Assembly: GCA_963771295.1 (NCBI GenBank)
Contig: CAVYTB010000017.1
Location: forward strand, 396,566 to 460,565
Direction of reading: 5' to 3'
Length of the DNA: 64,000 bases
Source: Acidiferrum sp963771295
GTDB lineage: Bacteria; Acidobacteriota; Terriglobia; Acidiferrales; UBA7541
Shown here piece by piece: positions 8,007 to 17,732 of this stretch. The position numbers and the translations under genes were made by a program. Numbering within the stretch: the first letter of the stretch is position 1; every line of letters begins with the position of its first letter. The notes under the pieces are model-generated. The model was given only the letters and a program-made list of their open reading frames with translations. It was not told the DNA's origin and did not search any database.

Positions 8007-9824
8007 ATGCCAGGAATTGTCGGACTTGTCACAAAAATGCCGCGCGAGTGGGCCGAGGCGCAGTTACAGCGGATGGTGAAGACGTTGTGTCACGAGCCCT
8101 TTTACAGCTCCGGCGTTTGGATCGACGAATCCCTCGGCGTCTATGTTGGATGGGCGGAGCGCCAAGGATCTTTCAGCGACGGCATGCCGCTCAGTAATGA
8201 GCAGGGAGATGTTCACTTGATTTTTTCCGGTGAAGAGTTTCCCGACCCTGCTGTGGCACGCAGACTCAAAGAGAAAGGGCATGATCTCAGCGCGAAAGGG
8301 CCGTCGTATTTGGTTCACCTGTACGAAGAGGATGCGAAGTTTCCAAAGGGTCTGAATGGCCGATTTCAGGGATTGCTGGCCGATTCAGCGCGCCAGACCG
8401 CGATGCTTTTCAACGATCGCTACGGCATGAATCGGGTGTACTACCACGAGTCGAAGGAAGCCTGCTATTTCGCCGCGGAAGCCAAGGCTATCCTCGTTGT
8501 CCGCCCGGAATTACGCAAAGCCGATCCGAAGAGCATGGGGGAGTTTGTTGCCTGTGGCTGCGTGCTCGAAAATCGAAGCCTCTTTCAAGGTATCCAGTTG
8601 CTGCCGCCGGGTTCGGCTTGGATTTTCAGACGCGGCGCACTCGAAGAGAAAAACGCCTACTTCGAGGAAAAAGAGTGGGAAGGGCAGACACCGTTAGAAC
8701 TCGAAGCCTACTACCAGAAGCTCCGCGAAGTGTTCTCTGCGAACGTGCATCGTTATTTCAACGGCAGCCAGCCTGTCGCGATGTCGCTGACCGGCGGTTT
8801 GGACAGCCGGATGATTTTGGCGTGGCAGAAACCTTCTCCTCAATCGGTTCCCTGCTATTCCTTCGGTGGCCCGTTCCGAGAGTCTCAGGACGTGCTACTA
8901 GCGCGCCGGGTGGCAGGAGCGTGCAACCAATCCCACCAGGTAATTCCGGTCGGCAATGATTTTCTAACGCAGTTTTCGCGTTACGCGGAACGTACTGTTT
9001 ACCTGACCGATGGCTGTGTCGAGCTGGGTCACTCTCCTGATCTTTATGTGAACGAGATAGCCAGGAAGATCGCTCCCGTGCGCATGACGGGTAACTACGG
9101 CGGCGAGGTACTTCGCCGCGTGCGAGCGTTCAAACCTGTCGCTCCTATCGAGGGGCTGTTCAGTCCTCAATTTCTCACTCAGGTTCAAGCCTGCTGGGGC
9201 ACATACGGCTCGATGCTGCACACCAATCCACTTACTTTTGCTGTCTTCCGGCAAGCTCCGTGGCATCACTACGGTCTGCTCGCCTTGGAGCAAACGCAGC
9301 TTTCCCTGCGCTCGCCTTTTCTGGATAACGATTTCATCCAGACTGTTTTCCGGGCGCCAGAATCGGCCTCGCTGAGCAATGATGTCTGTTTGCGATTAAT
9401 AGCCGAAGGAAATCCGAGCCTGCTGCAGATCAGGACCGATCGCGGTCTTGCCGGAAACCATGGCAGTCCGTCGAGAGGAATCTCTCGCGGGCTGCTCGAA
9501 TTCACTTTTAAGGCTGAATATGCGTACGACCATGGGATGCCTCAGTGGGTGGCCCAAATCGATCATGCGCTTTCGCGGTTCCACCTCGAACGGCTCTTCC
9601 TCGGCCGCCACAAGTTTTATCACTTTCGCATCTGGTACCGCGATGCACTGGCGAAGTACGTCCAGGAGATGCTCCTGGATTCTCGCACCCTTTCGCGCCC
9701 ATACCTGGAGCGGCGCGGCTTGGAAACTATTGTGCGCGGCCACCTGAAGGGCAACCGCAACTACACCAACGCAATTCATAAAGTTCTGACATTAGAGCTG
9801 ACGCACCGTCTTTTCATGGACTGA
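8007..9824 (+). CDS. Asparagine synthase-like protein lacking the glutaminase cysteine
   Basis: The 605-residue protein has an AsnB layout: an N-terminal Ntn-type glutamine amidotransferase domain (about 1-190) and a C-terminal ATP-pyrophosphatase domain with the PP-loop SLTGGLDSR (about 258-266). The family makes amides by activating a carboxylate with ATP. In active glutaminases the second residue is the catalytic Cys (MCGI). Here it is MPGI, so glutamine cannot be hydrolysed in the usual way. Ammonia or another amine may be used, or the protein may be a non-amidating homologue of the kind often found in polysaccharide clusters. The start follows GAGGT at about 7993-7997. It is the first gene after the tRNA, 31-50 bases ahead of the polymerase gene. 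Confidence 0.85.
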   Translation: MPGIVGLVTKMPREWAEAQLQRMVKTLCHEPFYSSGVWIDESLGVYVGWAERQGSFSDGMPLSNEQGDVHLIFSGEEFPDPAVARRLKEKGHDLSAKGPSYLVHLYEEDAKFPKGLNGRFQGLLADSARQTAMLFNDRYGMNRVYYHESKEACYFAAEAKAILVVRPELRKADPKSMGEFVACGCVLENRSLFQGIQLLPPGSAWIFRRGALEEKNAYFEEKEWEGQTPLELEAYYQKLREVFSANVHRYFNGSQPVAMSLTGGLDSRMILAWQKPSPQSVPCYSFGGPFRESQDVLLARRVAGACNQSHQVIPVGNDFLTQFSRYAERTVYLTDGCVELGHSPDLYVNEIARKIAPVRMTGNYGGEVLRRVRAFKPVAPIEGLFSPQFLTQVQACWGTYGSMLHTNPLTFAVFRQAPWHHYGLLALEQTQLSLRSPFLDNDFIQTVFRAPESASLSNDVCLRLIAEGNPSLLQIRTDRGLAGNHGSPSRGISRGLLEFTFKAEYAYDHGMPQWVAQIDHALSRFHLERLFLGRHKFYHFRIWYRDALAKYVQEMLLDSRTLSRPYLERRGLETIVRGHLKGNRNYTNAIHKVLTLELTHRLFMD

Positions 9825-9874
9825 AGATGACTCTACGCCGTCTCAAAATAGTATTCGTTACCCGGAGCCGATAA

Positions 9875-11320
9875 ATGCCGCCGCCACTGATGGCATTTGT
9901 GTGCATCGTTGGAATCATTGGGCTTTTTGTGCTCCAACGCGAGAAAGGGCCGCAGCCCTCGAAGGCCTTGTGGATTCCTATGGCGTGGTTGTTCATCAAC
10001 TGCTCGCGTCCCTTCTCGCTGTGGCTGGGCGCGCTCGGAATTGGGGGTTCAGGAGGAAGCGGGGCTGGAGGACAGATCTATCTCGAAGGAAGTCCCCTCG
10101 ATGCCGTCTTGTTCTCGTCGCTGCTGTTGGCCGGATTGGTTGTGCTTGCCTATAGGAGCCCGAGAGTGTTTCAATTTTTCCCTCGGATGCTTCCAATCCT
10201 GATCTTCTTTCTATACTGCGGCATCAGCATTTTGTGGTCGGACTATCCCTTTGTTGCATTCAAGCATTGGAACAAGGGCATCGGCGATCTGGTGATGGTT
10301 CTGGTTATCGTGACCGATCCTGAGCCTTATGTGGGACTTGAACGAATACTCACACGGTTGGCCACTGTGCTTTTGCCCCTGTCGATCCTGTTCAACAAAT
10401 ACTATCCCGCTATCGGAAGAGGTTTCAGTGCCGGTGGAATTCCCGTATATGGGGGAGTCACTACAAATAAGAATACTTTGGGCGTCGTTTGTCTCATCTT
10501 CGGTCTCGGCGCGCTGTGGCGCTTTCGGGCGCTTTACCGGGACCGCGAGGTTCTCCACCGAAAGCGATTGCTGATAGTTCAAGGCACGCTGCTATCGATG
10601 GTCGTGTACCTGCTTTGGATGTGCAATTCGATGACCTCGATTATGTGTCTCGTTACAGGTACAGGACTTCTGCTACTGGCAGATAGGTCGGGGGCGCCTC
10701 GTCGGACCGTGGTGATAAATTTTCTGGCAGCCGCAATTGTGGGCCTCTCCTTGTTTGCGGTATTTTTCGACTCCAGCGGGAACATGGTGCAAAATATTGG
10801 TCGAAACTCGACACTTACAGGCAGGACGGACATTTGGGACGCAGTTCTTCCTTTCGTTGGCAACCCTCTTATTGGAACGGGCTATGAGAGTTTCTGGCTG
10901 GGTCCGCGACTTGAGAAATTCTGGAGCATCCAGGACGGGGCCTTCTTCGGGCTTCAAGAGGCCCACAACGGATATCTCGAACTGTATTTGAACCTTGGCT
11001 GGATTGGCATAGTGCTGATCGCCGGCTTGATCATCGTGAGTTACCCGCGAGTCCTAGCCACGTATCGCAATGACCCACACTCTGGCAGTCTTGGTCTGGC
11101 CTTTTTTGTTTCCGAGGTGATCTACAACTACACCGAAGCAGGATTCAGAATGATGTTCCCGCTTTGGATTTTCTTTCTTCTAGCGGTGCTAGGAATCCCG
11201 AAAGCCCCCGTTCCGCAGACTTTCTCGGAAATGGACGCCGATCCCGCCGACGATCTACTTTTGCCCGAAACGGAGTTAGATCCCACAGTCGGCGTTGGAA
11301 TTCGTCACGGCGTCACTTGA
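9875..11320 (+). CDS. O-antigen polymerase/ligase family membrane protein (Wzy/WaaL)
   Basis: The 481-residue protein is strongly hydrophobic, with roughly ten to twelve predicted membrane spans. A central periplasmic loop contains GRTDIWDAVLPFVGNPLIGTGYESFW and EAHNGYLELYLNLGWIGIVL, the Wzy_C/O-antigen ligase signature. It either polymerises lipid-linked repeat units (Wzy) or ligates them to an acceptor (WaaL); sequence alone does not separate these. The start ATG is preceded by GGAG at 9864-9867. The acidic C-terminal tail after residue 450 is probably cytoplasmic. Confidence 0.85.
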   Translation: MPPPLMAFVCIVGIIGLFVLQREKGPQPSKALWIPMAWLFINCSRPFSLWLGALGIGGSGGSGAGGQIYLEGSPLDAVLFSSLLLAGLVVLAYRSPRVFQFFPRMLPILIFFLYCGISILWSDYPFVAFKHWNKGIGDLVMVLVIVTDPEPYVGLERILTRLATVLLPLSILFNKYYPAIGRGFSAGGIPVYGGVTTNKNTLGVVCLIFGLGALWRFRALYRDREVLHRKRLLIVQGTLLSMVVYLLWMCNSMTSIMCLVTGTGLLLLADRSGAPRRTVVINFLAAAIVGLSLFAVFFDSSGNMVQNIGRNSTLTGRTDIWDAVLPFVGNPLIGTGYESFWLGPRLEKFWSIQDGAFFGLQEAHNGYLELYLNLGWIGIVLIAGLIIVSYPRVLATYRNDPHSGSLGLAFFVSEVIYNYTEAGFRMMFPLWIFFLLAVLGIPKAPVPQTFSEMDADPADDLLLPETELDPTVGVGIRHGVT

Positions 11321-11416
11321 GAAATTGTATACGGGACGGAGCTCCGAGCAGTCCCGGCGCCAAAAACAGTTCTGAATCCGAAGCCACTGGCCGGCTAATC
11401 GAGAGGATAATGATCT

Positions 11417-12373
11417 TTGAAGGTCTCGGCTCTTATTCCAACCTACAATCGCCAGGAGCACGTACTCCGCGCGATTGACAGCGTGCTCGCGCAAACGGTG
11501 CCTGTAGACGAGATCATCGTGGTGGATGACGGTTCCACCGATGGTACTGTGGAAGCCATCCACAATCGCCACGGATCCAATGTAACGGTAGTACGCCAAG
11601 CGAACAAAGGCGTCTCTGCCGCTCGAACGCGAGCAGTCGAACAGTCGAGGGGACAATGGGTCGGATTCCTGGATAGCGACGATATTTGGCTCCCCACGAA
11701 GATGGAACGCCAGTTCGATGCGTTGGCAACTCTAGGAGATGAATTTGGTGCTTGCTTCACAAATTGTAACTACTTTGGCGATCCAAACGAGCAGAGCACT
11801 GCGTTCGACGAGGCAGGCCTGAAGACGGATTCCGCGTTCGGCGAAGTCAGCAATCCCATTCGATACATTCTGCGGGACCTCGGGATCTACGTGCAGAGTT
11901 TGCTGGTGCGGCGTTCCCTGATCGACGAGGTCGGTGGGTTTGACGACGCGCTGGGTATTTCTGAAGACCGGGATTTGATTTTCAAGCTTGCCTTCCGAAC
12001 CAAGTTTTGTTTTGTAGCTGCGCCACTCGTGAGCATCGACCGCACTCCGCTGGTTCCACGTCTAACCGGTTTGCTCGCCCGCAAGAATGACCAGTCATAT
12101 GCCTGGCTGGAGTTGGTGCGAAAGAAATGGCTTGCTCGTCCCGAGTTGGTGGATCGCGAAGCTCGCCAGGTGATCCAAGAAGAACTGATTGCCCTGTATT
12201 ATGGAGGTGCGGCCGAGAGGCTCGGCGAACTAAGGCTTGCAGCCGCGCTTGAGAACGTAAAGAAGATAAGAAATATGGGCCAGAGCTACCCAAAGATCGG
12301 TTTGACGTTGCTATCCCGCGGAGCAAAGAAACTTTCGCGTAAGGTCCGGCCAGCGAAAGGGCGAGATCGCTAA
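11417..12373 (+). CDS. Glycosyltransferase family 2
   Basis: A 318-residue GT-A enzyme: VSALIPTYNRQEHVLRAIDS, IVVDDGSTDGTVEAI, and the metal motif FLDSDDIW (D86-x-D88), then GGFDDALGISEDRDLI carrying the probable catalytic acidic residues. It has no membrane span. The chosen start is TTG, preceded by GAGAGG at 11401-11406; a nearby ATG at 11410 is out of frame. It lies about 96 bases after the polymerase gene. Sugar specificity is unknown. Confidence 0.86.
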   Translation: MKVSALIPTYNRQEHVLRAIDSVLAQTVPVDEIIVVDDGSTDGTVEAIHNRHGSNVTVVRQANKGVSAARTRAVEQSRGQWVGFLDSDDIWLPTKMERQFDALATLGDEFGACFTNCNYFGDPNEQSTAFDEAGLKTDSAFGEVSNPIRYILRDLGIYVQSLLVRRSLIDEVGGFDDALGISEDRDLIFKLAFRTKFCFVAAPLVSIDRTPLVPRLTGLLARKNDQSYAWLELVRKKWLARPELVDREARQVIQEELIALYYGGAAERLGELRLAAALENVKKIRNMGQSYPKIGLTLLSRGAKKLSRKVRPAKGRDR

Positions 12374-12444
12374 GGACCGGCGGGCTGAGATGGGCGTCGT
12401 CTCAGACGCAGTCTCTTCGGCCCGATTTCTATTTGAATACAAAA

Positions 12445-13287
12445 ATGCAATATCACATTCCAAAGCGGATCATTCAGACGGGCAGGTACGCTCTTCAGCC
12501 TCTGCATCTTCGTGCCATGATGGCCAACATTAGGCTGCTAAATCCGGATTTTGAATATCTGTTTTTTGATGAAGAGCGAGTGCAAGAATTCATGGACCAT
12601 GAATTCCCGCAGTACCGCGCCGTCTTCGATTCCTTTAAGTTTCCCATTCAGCGATACGATTTCTTCCGGTATCTGGCGGTTTATCGGTATGGCGGTTTTT
12701 ATTTCGATCTGGACGTGATGTTGGCTTCCGGCCTCTCGGACCTTCTAGACGCAGGCTGCGTTTTTCCATTCGAGGGACTCACCCTCAGTAAATACCTACG
12801 AAATCAATATAAGATGGATTGGGAGATTGGGAACTACGCGTTTGGGGCGGCGGCCGGAGATCCTTTTCTTCGGGCTGTTATCGAAAACTGTGTGAAAGCC
12901 GAAGAGGATCCAAACTGGGTCAAGCCCATGATGCGCGGGTACCCCCCTCTGCTCACATCCGAATACCTGATTTTGAACACAACTGGTCCCGGTTTGATCT
13001 CTCGAACTCTGGCTGAGAATGCGGAATTAGCCAAGGCAGTTACAGTTCTGTTCCCTGACGATGTGTGTGATCTTGAGAACTGGAACCGGTTCGGTGATCT
13101 CGGCATTCATTTCATCGAGGGCTCTTGGCGGACACGAAGCAGCTATGTACTCCGACGAGTGGCGCAACACTGGGAAAACTTCAAATTGCGAAGGCTCTTA
13201 AAAGAGAGCCGCAAACTAGGAAAGACAAGACAACACGGCCCGCAGAGTAAGTCTGCTGTCTGGTCGAGCGCTGGGGAAAGTGAATGA
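12445..13287 (+). CDS. Glycosyltransferase family 32 (Och1/capsular type)
   Basis: The 280-residue protein starts YHIPKRIIQTGRYALQP and has FEYLFFDEERVQEFM and FPIQRYDFFRYLAVYRYGG followed by FYFDLDVML. This is the GT32 DxD sugar-binding region, with DLD as the metal motif near residue 93. Bacterial GT32 enzymes add mannose, galactose or GlcNAc-type residues to capsule and LPS repeat units. ATG 12445 is preferred; an in-frame TTG at 12433 would add four residues. Its stop overlaps the next start in an ATGA arrangement, so the two are co-translated. Confidence 0.85.
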   Translation: MQYHIPKRIIQTGRYALQPLHLRAMMANIRLLNPDFEYLFFDEERVQEFMDHEFPQYRAVFDSFKFPIQRYDFFRYLAVYRYGGFYFDLDVMLASGLSDLLDAGCVFPFEGLTLSKYLRNQYKMDWEIGNYAFGAAAGDPFLRAVIENCVKAEEDPNWVKPMMRGYPPLLTSEYLILNTTGPGLISRTLAENAELAKAVTVLFPDDVCDLENWNRFGDLGIHFIEGSWRTRSSYVLRRVAQHWENFKLRRLLKESRKLGKTRQHGPQSKSAVWSSAGESE

Positions 13288-15176
13288 TGCAAGGACTTTT
13301 GAAGCCGAAATCTCCAATTGGAGGACACCTTCTCGAAGGTGACCCCCACACCGACTTGCGCAGAGTCGTCTCTACCGAAGATCAAGAACCTTTGGTGTCC
13401 ATTCTCATACCTGCATTTAACGCGGAGCAATCGATTGCGGACACGCTGCGTTCAGCCGTCGCGCAAACTTGGCAACGAAAAGAAATTATCGTAGTTGACG
13501 ACGGGTCCACGGACCAGACTCTGACAATTTCCAAACAATTCGAATCCGAAGGCGTCCGGGTTTACACCAAACGCAACGAAGGCGCCGCCAGTTCCCGTAA
13601 CCTGGCGTTTCTGCTCAGCAAAGGCGATTACATTCAATGGCTTGACGCAGACGACCTTTTGGCCCCCGACAAGATCGCTCTGCAGATGAGCTCGCTGTGC
13701 CCTGGTCATAGCAAGCGACTGCTCCTTTCTTCAGCTTGGGGAAGGTTTATCTATCGGCATGATCGCGCGGAATTCATTCCGACCGCGTTGTGGTGCGATC
13801 TTTCTCCCTTGGAGTGGTTGCTGCGCAAAATGGGGGATAACCTCTTCATGCAGACCGCTTCGTGGCTGGTTAGTCGCGAATTGACCGAAGCTGCGGGGCC
13901 ATGGGATGCCAGACTTCTTTCCGATGATGACGGCGAATATTTCTGCCGCGTGCTATTGGCGAGTGAAGGCGTGCGATTCGTGCGCGAAGCAAAGGTTTAC
14001 TACCGGGGTCCGGGAGTGGCGTTTGGCAGCTTAAGCTACATTGGGCGATCTTCGCGAAAACTCGATGCCCATTGGATTTCCATGCAGCTCCATATCGGCT
14101 ATCTGCGCTCGCTGGAGGATAGTGATAGAGTCCGGGAAGCATGTCTGAATTATCTGCGCAGTTCGCAAATCCACTTCTATCCCGATAAGCTGGACATCAT
14201 CAAACAAGCGGATGAACTTGCCAAAGATCTGGGAGGACAACTGGGCACTCCGGGCTTGTCCTGGAAGTATGCCTGGATCAAATCCATTTTTGGCTGGCGG
14301 CTTGCCAAAAGTGCGCAGCAGAAGCTTTTGAGATTCCGGTGGTCCTTTTCCAGATCCTGGGATCTGGGATTATTTCGTATGGGCAAGAGAATGAATAAAC
14401 TGGCTTTGGCTACTTCTCAAGCGCTGAAGAAGCCTCAGGGCCAGTATCAGCGTATTACCGCGAGCGCATTTTCCCGGCGGCCATTTACAATTGTTCCGGA
14501 AGGCCCGATCATTTCCTTTACTTTTGATGATTTCCCTCGATCAGCATTGCTGACCGGTGGCGCCATTCTGCAATCCTACGGGGCGGCCGGAACTTATTAC
14601 GCATCGCTTGGCCTGATGGGACGCCAAGCGCCAACTGGCCGCATCTTTTCGCCGGAAGATCTGGAGGTGCTGTTTGCACAGGGGCATGAGTTGGGGTGCC
14701 ACACCTTCAGCCACAGTCATGCCTGGGATACTCCACCGGACGTGTTCGAAGGTGAAATTATTCGGAATCGAGAAGCGCTGATCAAGCTGGCCCCTAAAGC
14801 ATCCTTCCACACGTTTTCCTATCCGATCAGCGTGCCGCGACCACAGACAAAAGAGCGGATATCGAAGTACTTTGCTTGCTGCCGGTGTGGTGGCCAGACA
14901 TTCAACGTCGGGAATGTCGATCTTAATTATCTTTCCGCTTTCTTTCTGGAGCAGAGCAGAGACAATCCCGAAATTGTCAAAAGCCTTATTGATCAAAATC
15001 AACGCGCGCAAGGGTGGCTCATTTTTGCAACTCATGACATCTCTGACGATCCGACTCGTTGGGGATGCAAACCAGGCTTTTTCGAAGAGATCGTGAAGTA
15101 TGCTGTGAAATCGGGCGCGCGGATTTTGCCCGCGTTTCAAGCGTATGAAGTTCTTCGTGCCAAGTCGCTATCGTGA
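13284..15176 (+). CDS. GT2 glycosyltransferase fused to a NodB polysaccharide deacetylase
   Basis: A 630-residue two-domain protein. Residues ~36-270 form a GT2 domain: VSILIPAFNAEQSIADTL, IVVDDGSTDQT, and WLDADDLL with D121/D123. Residues ~405-620 form a polysaccharide deacetylase with intact first motif SFTFDDF (D415, D416) and metal-binding GCHTFSHSH (H473, H477), then HTFSYPIS. A charged linker of about 130 residues joins them. The fusion suggests that one protein adds an N-acetylhexosamine and deacetylates it or a neighbour, although NodB domains usually act in the periplasm and GT2 domains in the cytosol. No membrane span is obvious between them. Confidence 0.85.
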   Translation: MMQGLLKPKSPIGGHLLEGDPHTDLRRVVSTEDQEPLVSILIPAFNAEQSIADTLRSAVAQTWQRKEIIVVDDGSTDQTLTISKQFESEGVRVYTKRNEGAASSRNLAFLLSKGDYIQWLDADDLLAPDKIALQMSSLCPGHSKRLLLSSAWGRFIYRHDRAEFIPTALWCDLSPLEWLLRKMGDNLFMQTASWLVSRELTEAAGPWDARLLSDDDGEYFCRVLLASEGVRFVREAKVYYRGPGVAFGSLSYIGRSSRKLDAHWISMQLHIGYLRSLEDSDRVREACLNYLRSSQIHFYPDKLDIIKQADELAKDLGGQLGTPGLSWKYAWIKSIFGWRLAKSAQQKLLRFRWSFSRSWDLGLFRMGKRMNKLALATSQALKKPQGQYQRITASAFSRRPFTIVPEGPIISFTFDDFPRSALLTGGAILQSYGAAGTYYASLGLMGRQAPTGRIFSPEDLEVLFAQGHELGCHTFSHSHAWDTPPDVFEGEIIRNREALIKLAPKASFHTFSYPISVPRPQTKERISKYFACCRCGGQTFNVGNVDLNYLSAFFLEQSRDNPEIVKSLIDQNQRAQGWLIFATHDISDDPTRWGCKPGFFEEIVKYAVKSGARILPAFQAYEVLRAKSLS

Positions 15177-15199
15177 CGCTACAGGGGATCAGGGGCGAT

Positions 15200-17290
15200 T
15201 CACTGAGTTATCGCTTGGAGATTCGTCGGTGCTGCGGGTCCTTCGGCAGCTGAAGATCCCGAATAGCAGCTTGCGGCGTTGAATGGGAACGGCCCCCCGG
15301 TTCCATCGGGCGGCATGCCCATAACGTTCAATGCGCAGTTCATCGCCGGGATGGCATTCACATGGCCCGCCCAACCGGTCGCTAGAGACGTCCCTTTGCA
15401 CTGCGAACTGTTCGTGGCGGGTAGCCCTGAGAAGTGTCCCGGTGTATTGAGCGCTCCGGTGCATTCGCCCACAGTTCCTGTGCTGACGTCCGGGCCGATG
15501 GCAGGCCACGGAGTGGAGCCAAACCAGCTCGGCTTGCTAGTGAGATAAAACGAAGGAGGCATAGCGCTTTGTCCCGCCGCCGTATCGCCAACGGTCGGCA
15601 CCGAATTGGCGAACAGGCTGATTCCAGTAGGAACCTCAGAAGTGCCGGCGCAAATGGTGGACCATCCGGTAGCAGACGAATTTCCGCACCAACGCACCGC
15701 CCCTGTTACAACATCATAATTTCCCCATCGCAGCGATGTGGATGCCACCAGGGGATCGTAAGGTAATGCCCCGTTGCCGTTTCCGAGATTGTAAACAGAA
15801 AACGCCATATCGTTGGTCTGATAGGAGTTGTGGTACCCCGGCGTCCCCAGCACGTTGCCGATGATATTTCCGTAGCGATTGTAGGCCATGTAGCCCACAG
15901 GCATCGTGTAAGAATCCTTGTGCGTGACTGAACCACATTGTCCGTTCGCGCACGATTCCCATCCAGTTGAAAAATTGCGGAATAGCGTATTGTTCAGATG
16001 GCTGCCGTGGAAGTAATCGAAGTCGAAGCCATAGGCGATATTTCCTTCAAACAACTCGAAATCGTTCATCGCTGAGTGCAACCAAAAAGATGGCCACATA
16101 TTGTCGTTAGGAGTGGCGCTGTTCACCACATAATTGTAAGCAACCACTGTCCCGGCATCGGGCATGTCAAAAACAACCGCCGCCCTTATTTTCTGAATGA
16201 TGTTGTTCTGAACGAGGTTGTTGCCCGTTGTCACGAAACGGATCGCGTAGGGATCGACGGTCGTGGCGTTGTAGAAGTAGTTGTTCTGAATCAGTGTGTT
16301 TGAGCTCCACAATATATTAACGTCGTAGACGCTGGCGTTTAACACACGAATCCCGCTCACCCAGCACTGGTAACAACCCATGATGTCGATTACGTCATGT
16401 GCGCCAGATTTACCTGCGTCGATCGAAAGATTCTCGATGCCGGAGTTAACCATCGGTTGGCTAAGCCATACTACAGGACTTTGACTGGAACGCCAGTTGG
16501 GATGCCGGATCGCTGGGGAAATTGTAACCACATTTCCGCTTACGGCTGTTGGGACGGCTATCTCATATTGCCAACGCTGCGCCAAGTTGGCCTTGGGCGT
16601 TCCATCGGGACCCTCGACTCCGCATCCGGTAGGGCCGGCGCTCGTATAAGCGTCCTGGCACACAAAGTAGTTCCCATTGTCAACCGCACGCCCGGATGCC
16701 GGAACACCTGTATAGCCGGTGCTGTCTTGATTCATGAACAAAAGCGTGGGAGCGCCAGAGGCTAGCGTGTGGATGTTAGCCGTGCCGCTGAGGGTGATTT
16801 GATTTGTCCCTTGCGTATAGCCCGCGGTCCAGCTGTAGATGATAGCGGGTGTGTTGCCAACCTGGTTGCTCTGATCTGCACCGCAAATGCCAACGGACAT
16901 GCTGAAACCTGTATTGCAATGCGTGGGAGAGCTTCCCGTGAAAACGATGAACGTCGAGTTTGCGCCAGACCCGCGAAGCACGACACGACTCTTGTTTCCA
17001 AAGTCTATACTGGTGCTCAGGCTGAAGGTCCCCGGTCCCAGGAGCACATATTGATTCGCTTTGCAGCTTTGAATCCGGGAACTGATCGCGGCAGCCGTGC
17101 CAGTATAGGCAGCAAGTGTTGAACCGCACTGCGACCAGCCTCCGTCTGGCAAACCACCTGGGATACCCGCCTGAGTCCAGTCTGCTGCCCGAGAAGGACT
17201 GATGATTCCAGACGACAATTGTTGGGCTTGGGACAGACCGGGGCAACTAAGCAGGATTAAGAGCAACAAACGCGAGCGCAGATGGCGCAT
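15200..17290 (-). CDS. Secreted right-handed beta-helix protein
   Basis: The 696-residue protein has a signal peptide (RSRLLLLILLSCPGLSQAQ, cleavage near residue 23). The middle region, about residues 280-430, has the Asn- and Val-rich rungs of a parallel beta-helix (NTLIQNNYFYNATTVDPYAI, NNLVQNNIIQKIRAAVVF), as in pectate-lyase-like proteins. It probably binds or cleaves polysaccharide outside the cell; no catalytic residues can be assigned. The C-terminus ends abruptly with PAAPTNLQAITQ, which resembles the first strand of an Fn3 domain. It is the only complete minus-strand gene of the window, convergent with the GT2-deacetylase fusion. The start has a good site (AGGAG on the minus strand) 7 bases before ATG. 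Confidence 0.75.
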   Translation of the reverse strand: MRHLRSRLLLLILLSCPGLSQAQQLSSGIISPSRAADWTQAGIPGGLPDGGWSQCGSTLAAYTGTAAAISSRIQSCKANQYVLLGPGTFSLSTSIDFGNKSRVVLRGSGANSTFIVFTGSSPTHCNTGFSMSVGICGADQSNQVGNTPAIIYSWTAGYTQGTNQITLSGTANIHTLASGAPTLLFMNQDSTGYTGVPASGRAVDNGNYFVCQDAYTSAGPTGCGVEGPDGTPKANLAQRWQYEIAVPTAVSGNVVTISPAIRHPNWRSSQSPVVWLSQPMVNSGIENLSIDAGKSGAHDVIDIMGCYQCWVSGIRVLNASVYDVNILWSSNTLIQNNYFYNATTVDPYAIRFVTTGNNLVQNNIIQKIRAAVVFDMPDAGTVVAYNYVVNSATPNDNMWPSFWLHSAMNDFELFEGNIAYGFDFDYFHGSHLNNTLFRNFSTGWESCANGQCGSVTHKDSYTMPVGYMAYNRYGNIIGNVLGTPGYHNSYQTNDMAFSVYNLGNGNGALPYDPLVASTSLRWGNYDVVTGAVRWCGNSSATGWSTICAGTSEVPTGISLFANSVPTVGDTAAGQSAMPPSFYLTSKPSWFGSTPWPAIGPDVSTGTVGECTGALNTPGHFSGLPATNSSQCKGTSLATGWAGHVNAIPAMNCALNVMGMPPDGTGGPFPFNAASCYSGSSAAEGPAAPTNLQAITQ

Positions 17291-17732
17291 CTCATCTCCT
17301 CATATCTCGTTAAATCCTAGCACAGCAGTCTAAAACGCTGGCTGTCTGCGCCCCATTCGAGATCCTGGTGGATCGTAGGTTGCTGCAATAATGAGGTCCG
17401 CAGAAATCGTGTCGCTGGTACCACGGATTCCATGTTAGAGACCCGCCGTTGCGAGTTTCATCGGCGAGTCAAATGGCGCACCCGCCGCGCTTTCTGGCGG
17501 AGTTGTGCACAAGGGAATTGTCGAATGGAGATGGAGCAAGTGCTACTGGTCGCGAGTACCAACGTGGGACAGGTAGGTGAACCCACCCTTAAGTCCCGGC
17601 ACCTGTTTAATTTGAGCCGCCTCTTCGTTGCGCAAGCTTCCGGAAACTATCCCCCTAGTAAATGGAGTCTGTTACTGTGGGGCCGGTCGCTTGCTCCATC
17701 TACAGCTTTCGCTAAAGGGATGATGTCTCTTC
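17291..17732. other. Divergent intergenic region between the beta-helix gene and the rmlC-like gene
   Basis: These 442 bases separate two divergently transcribed units and should hold promoters for both. On the minus strand a TAGGAT-like -10 lies close to the beta-helix start but has no convincing -35. A 104-codon open frame on the plus strand has no coding features. I see no tRNA, repeat or riboswitch here. Confidence 0.5.
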
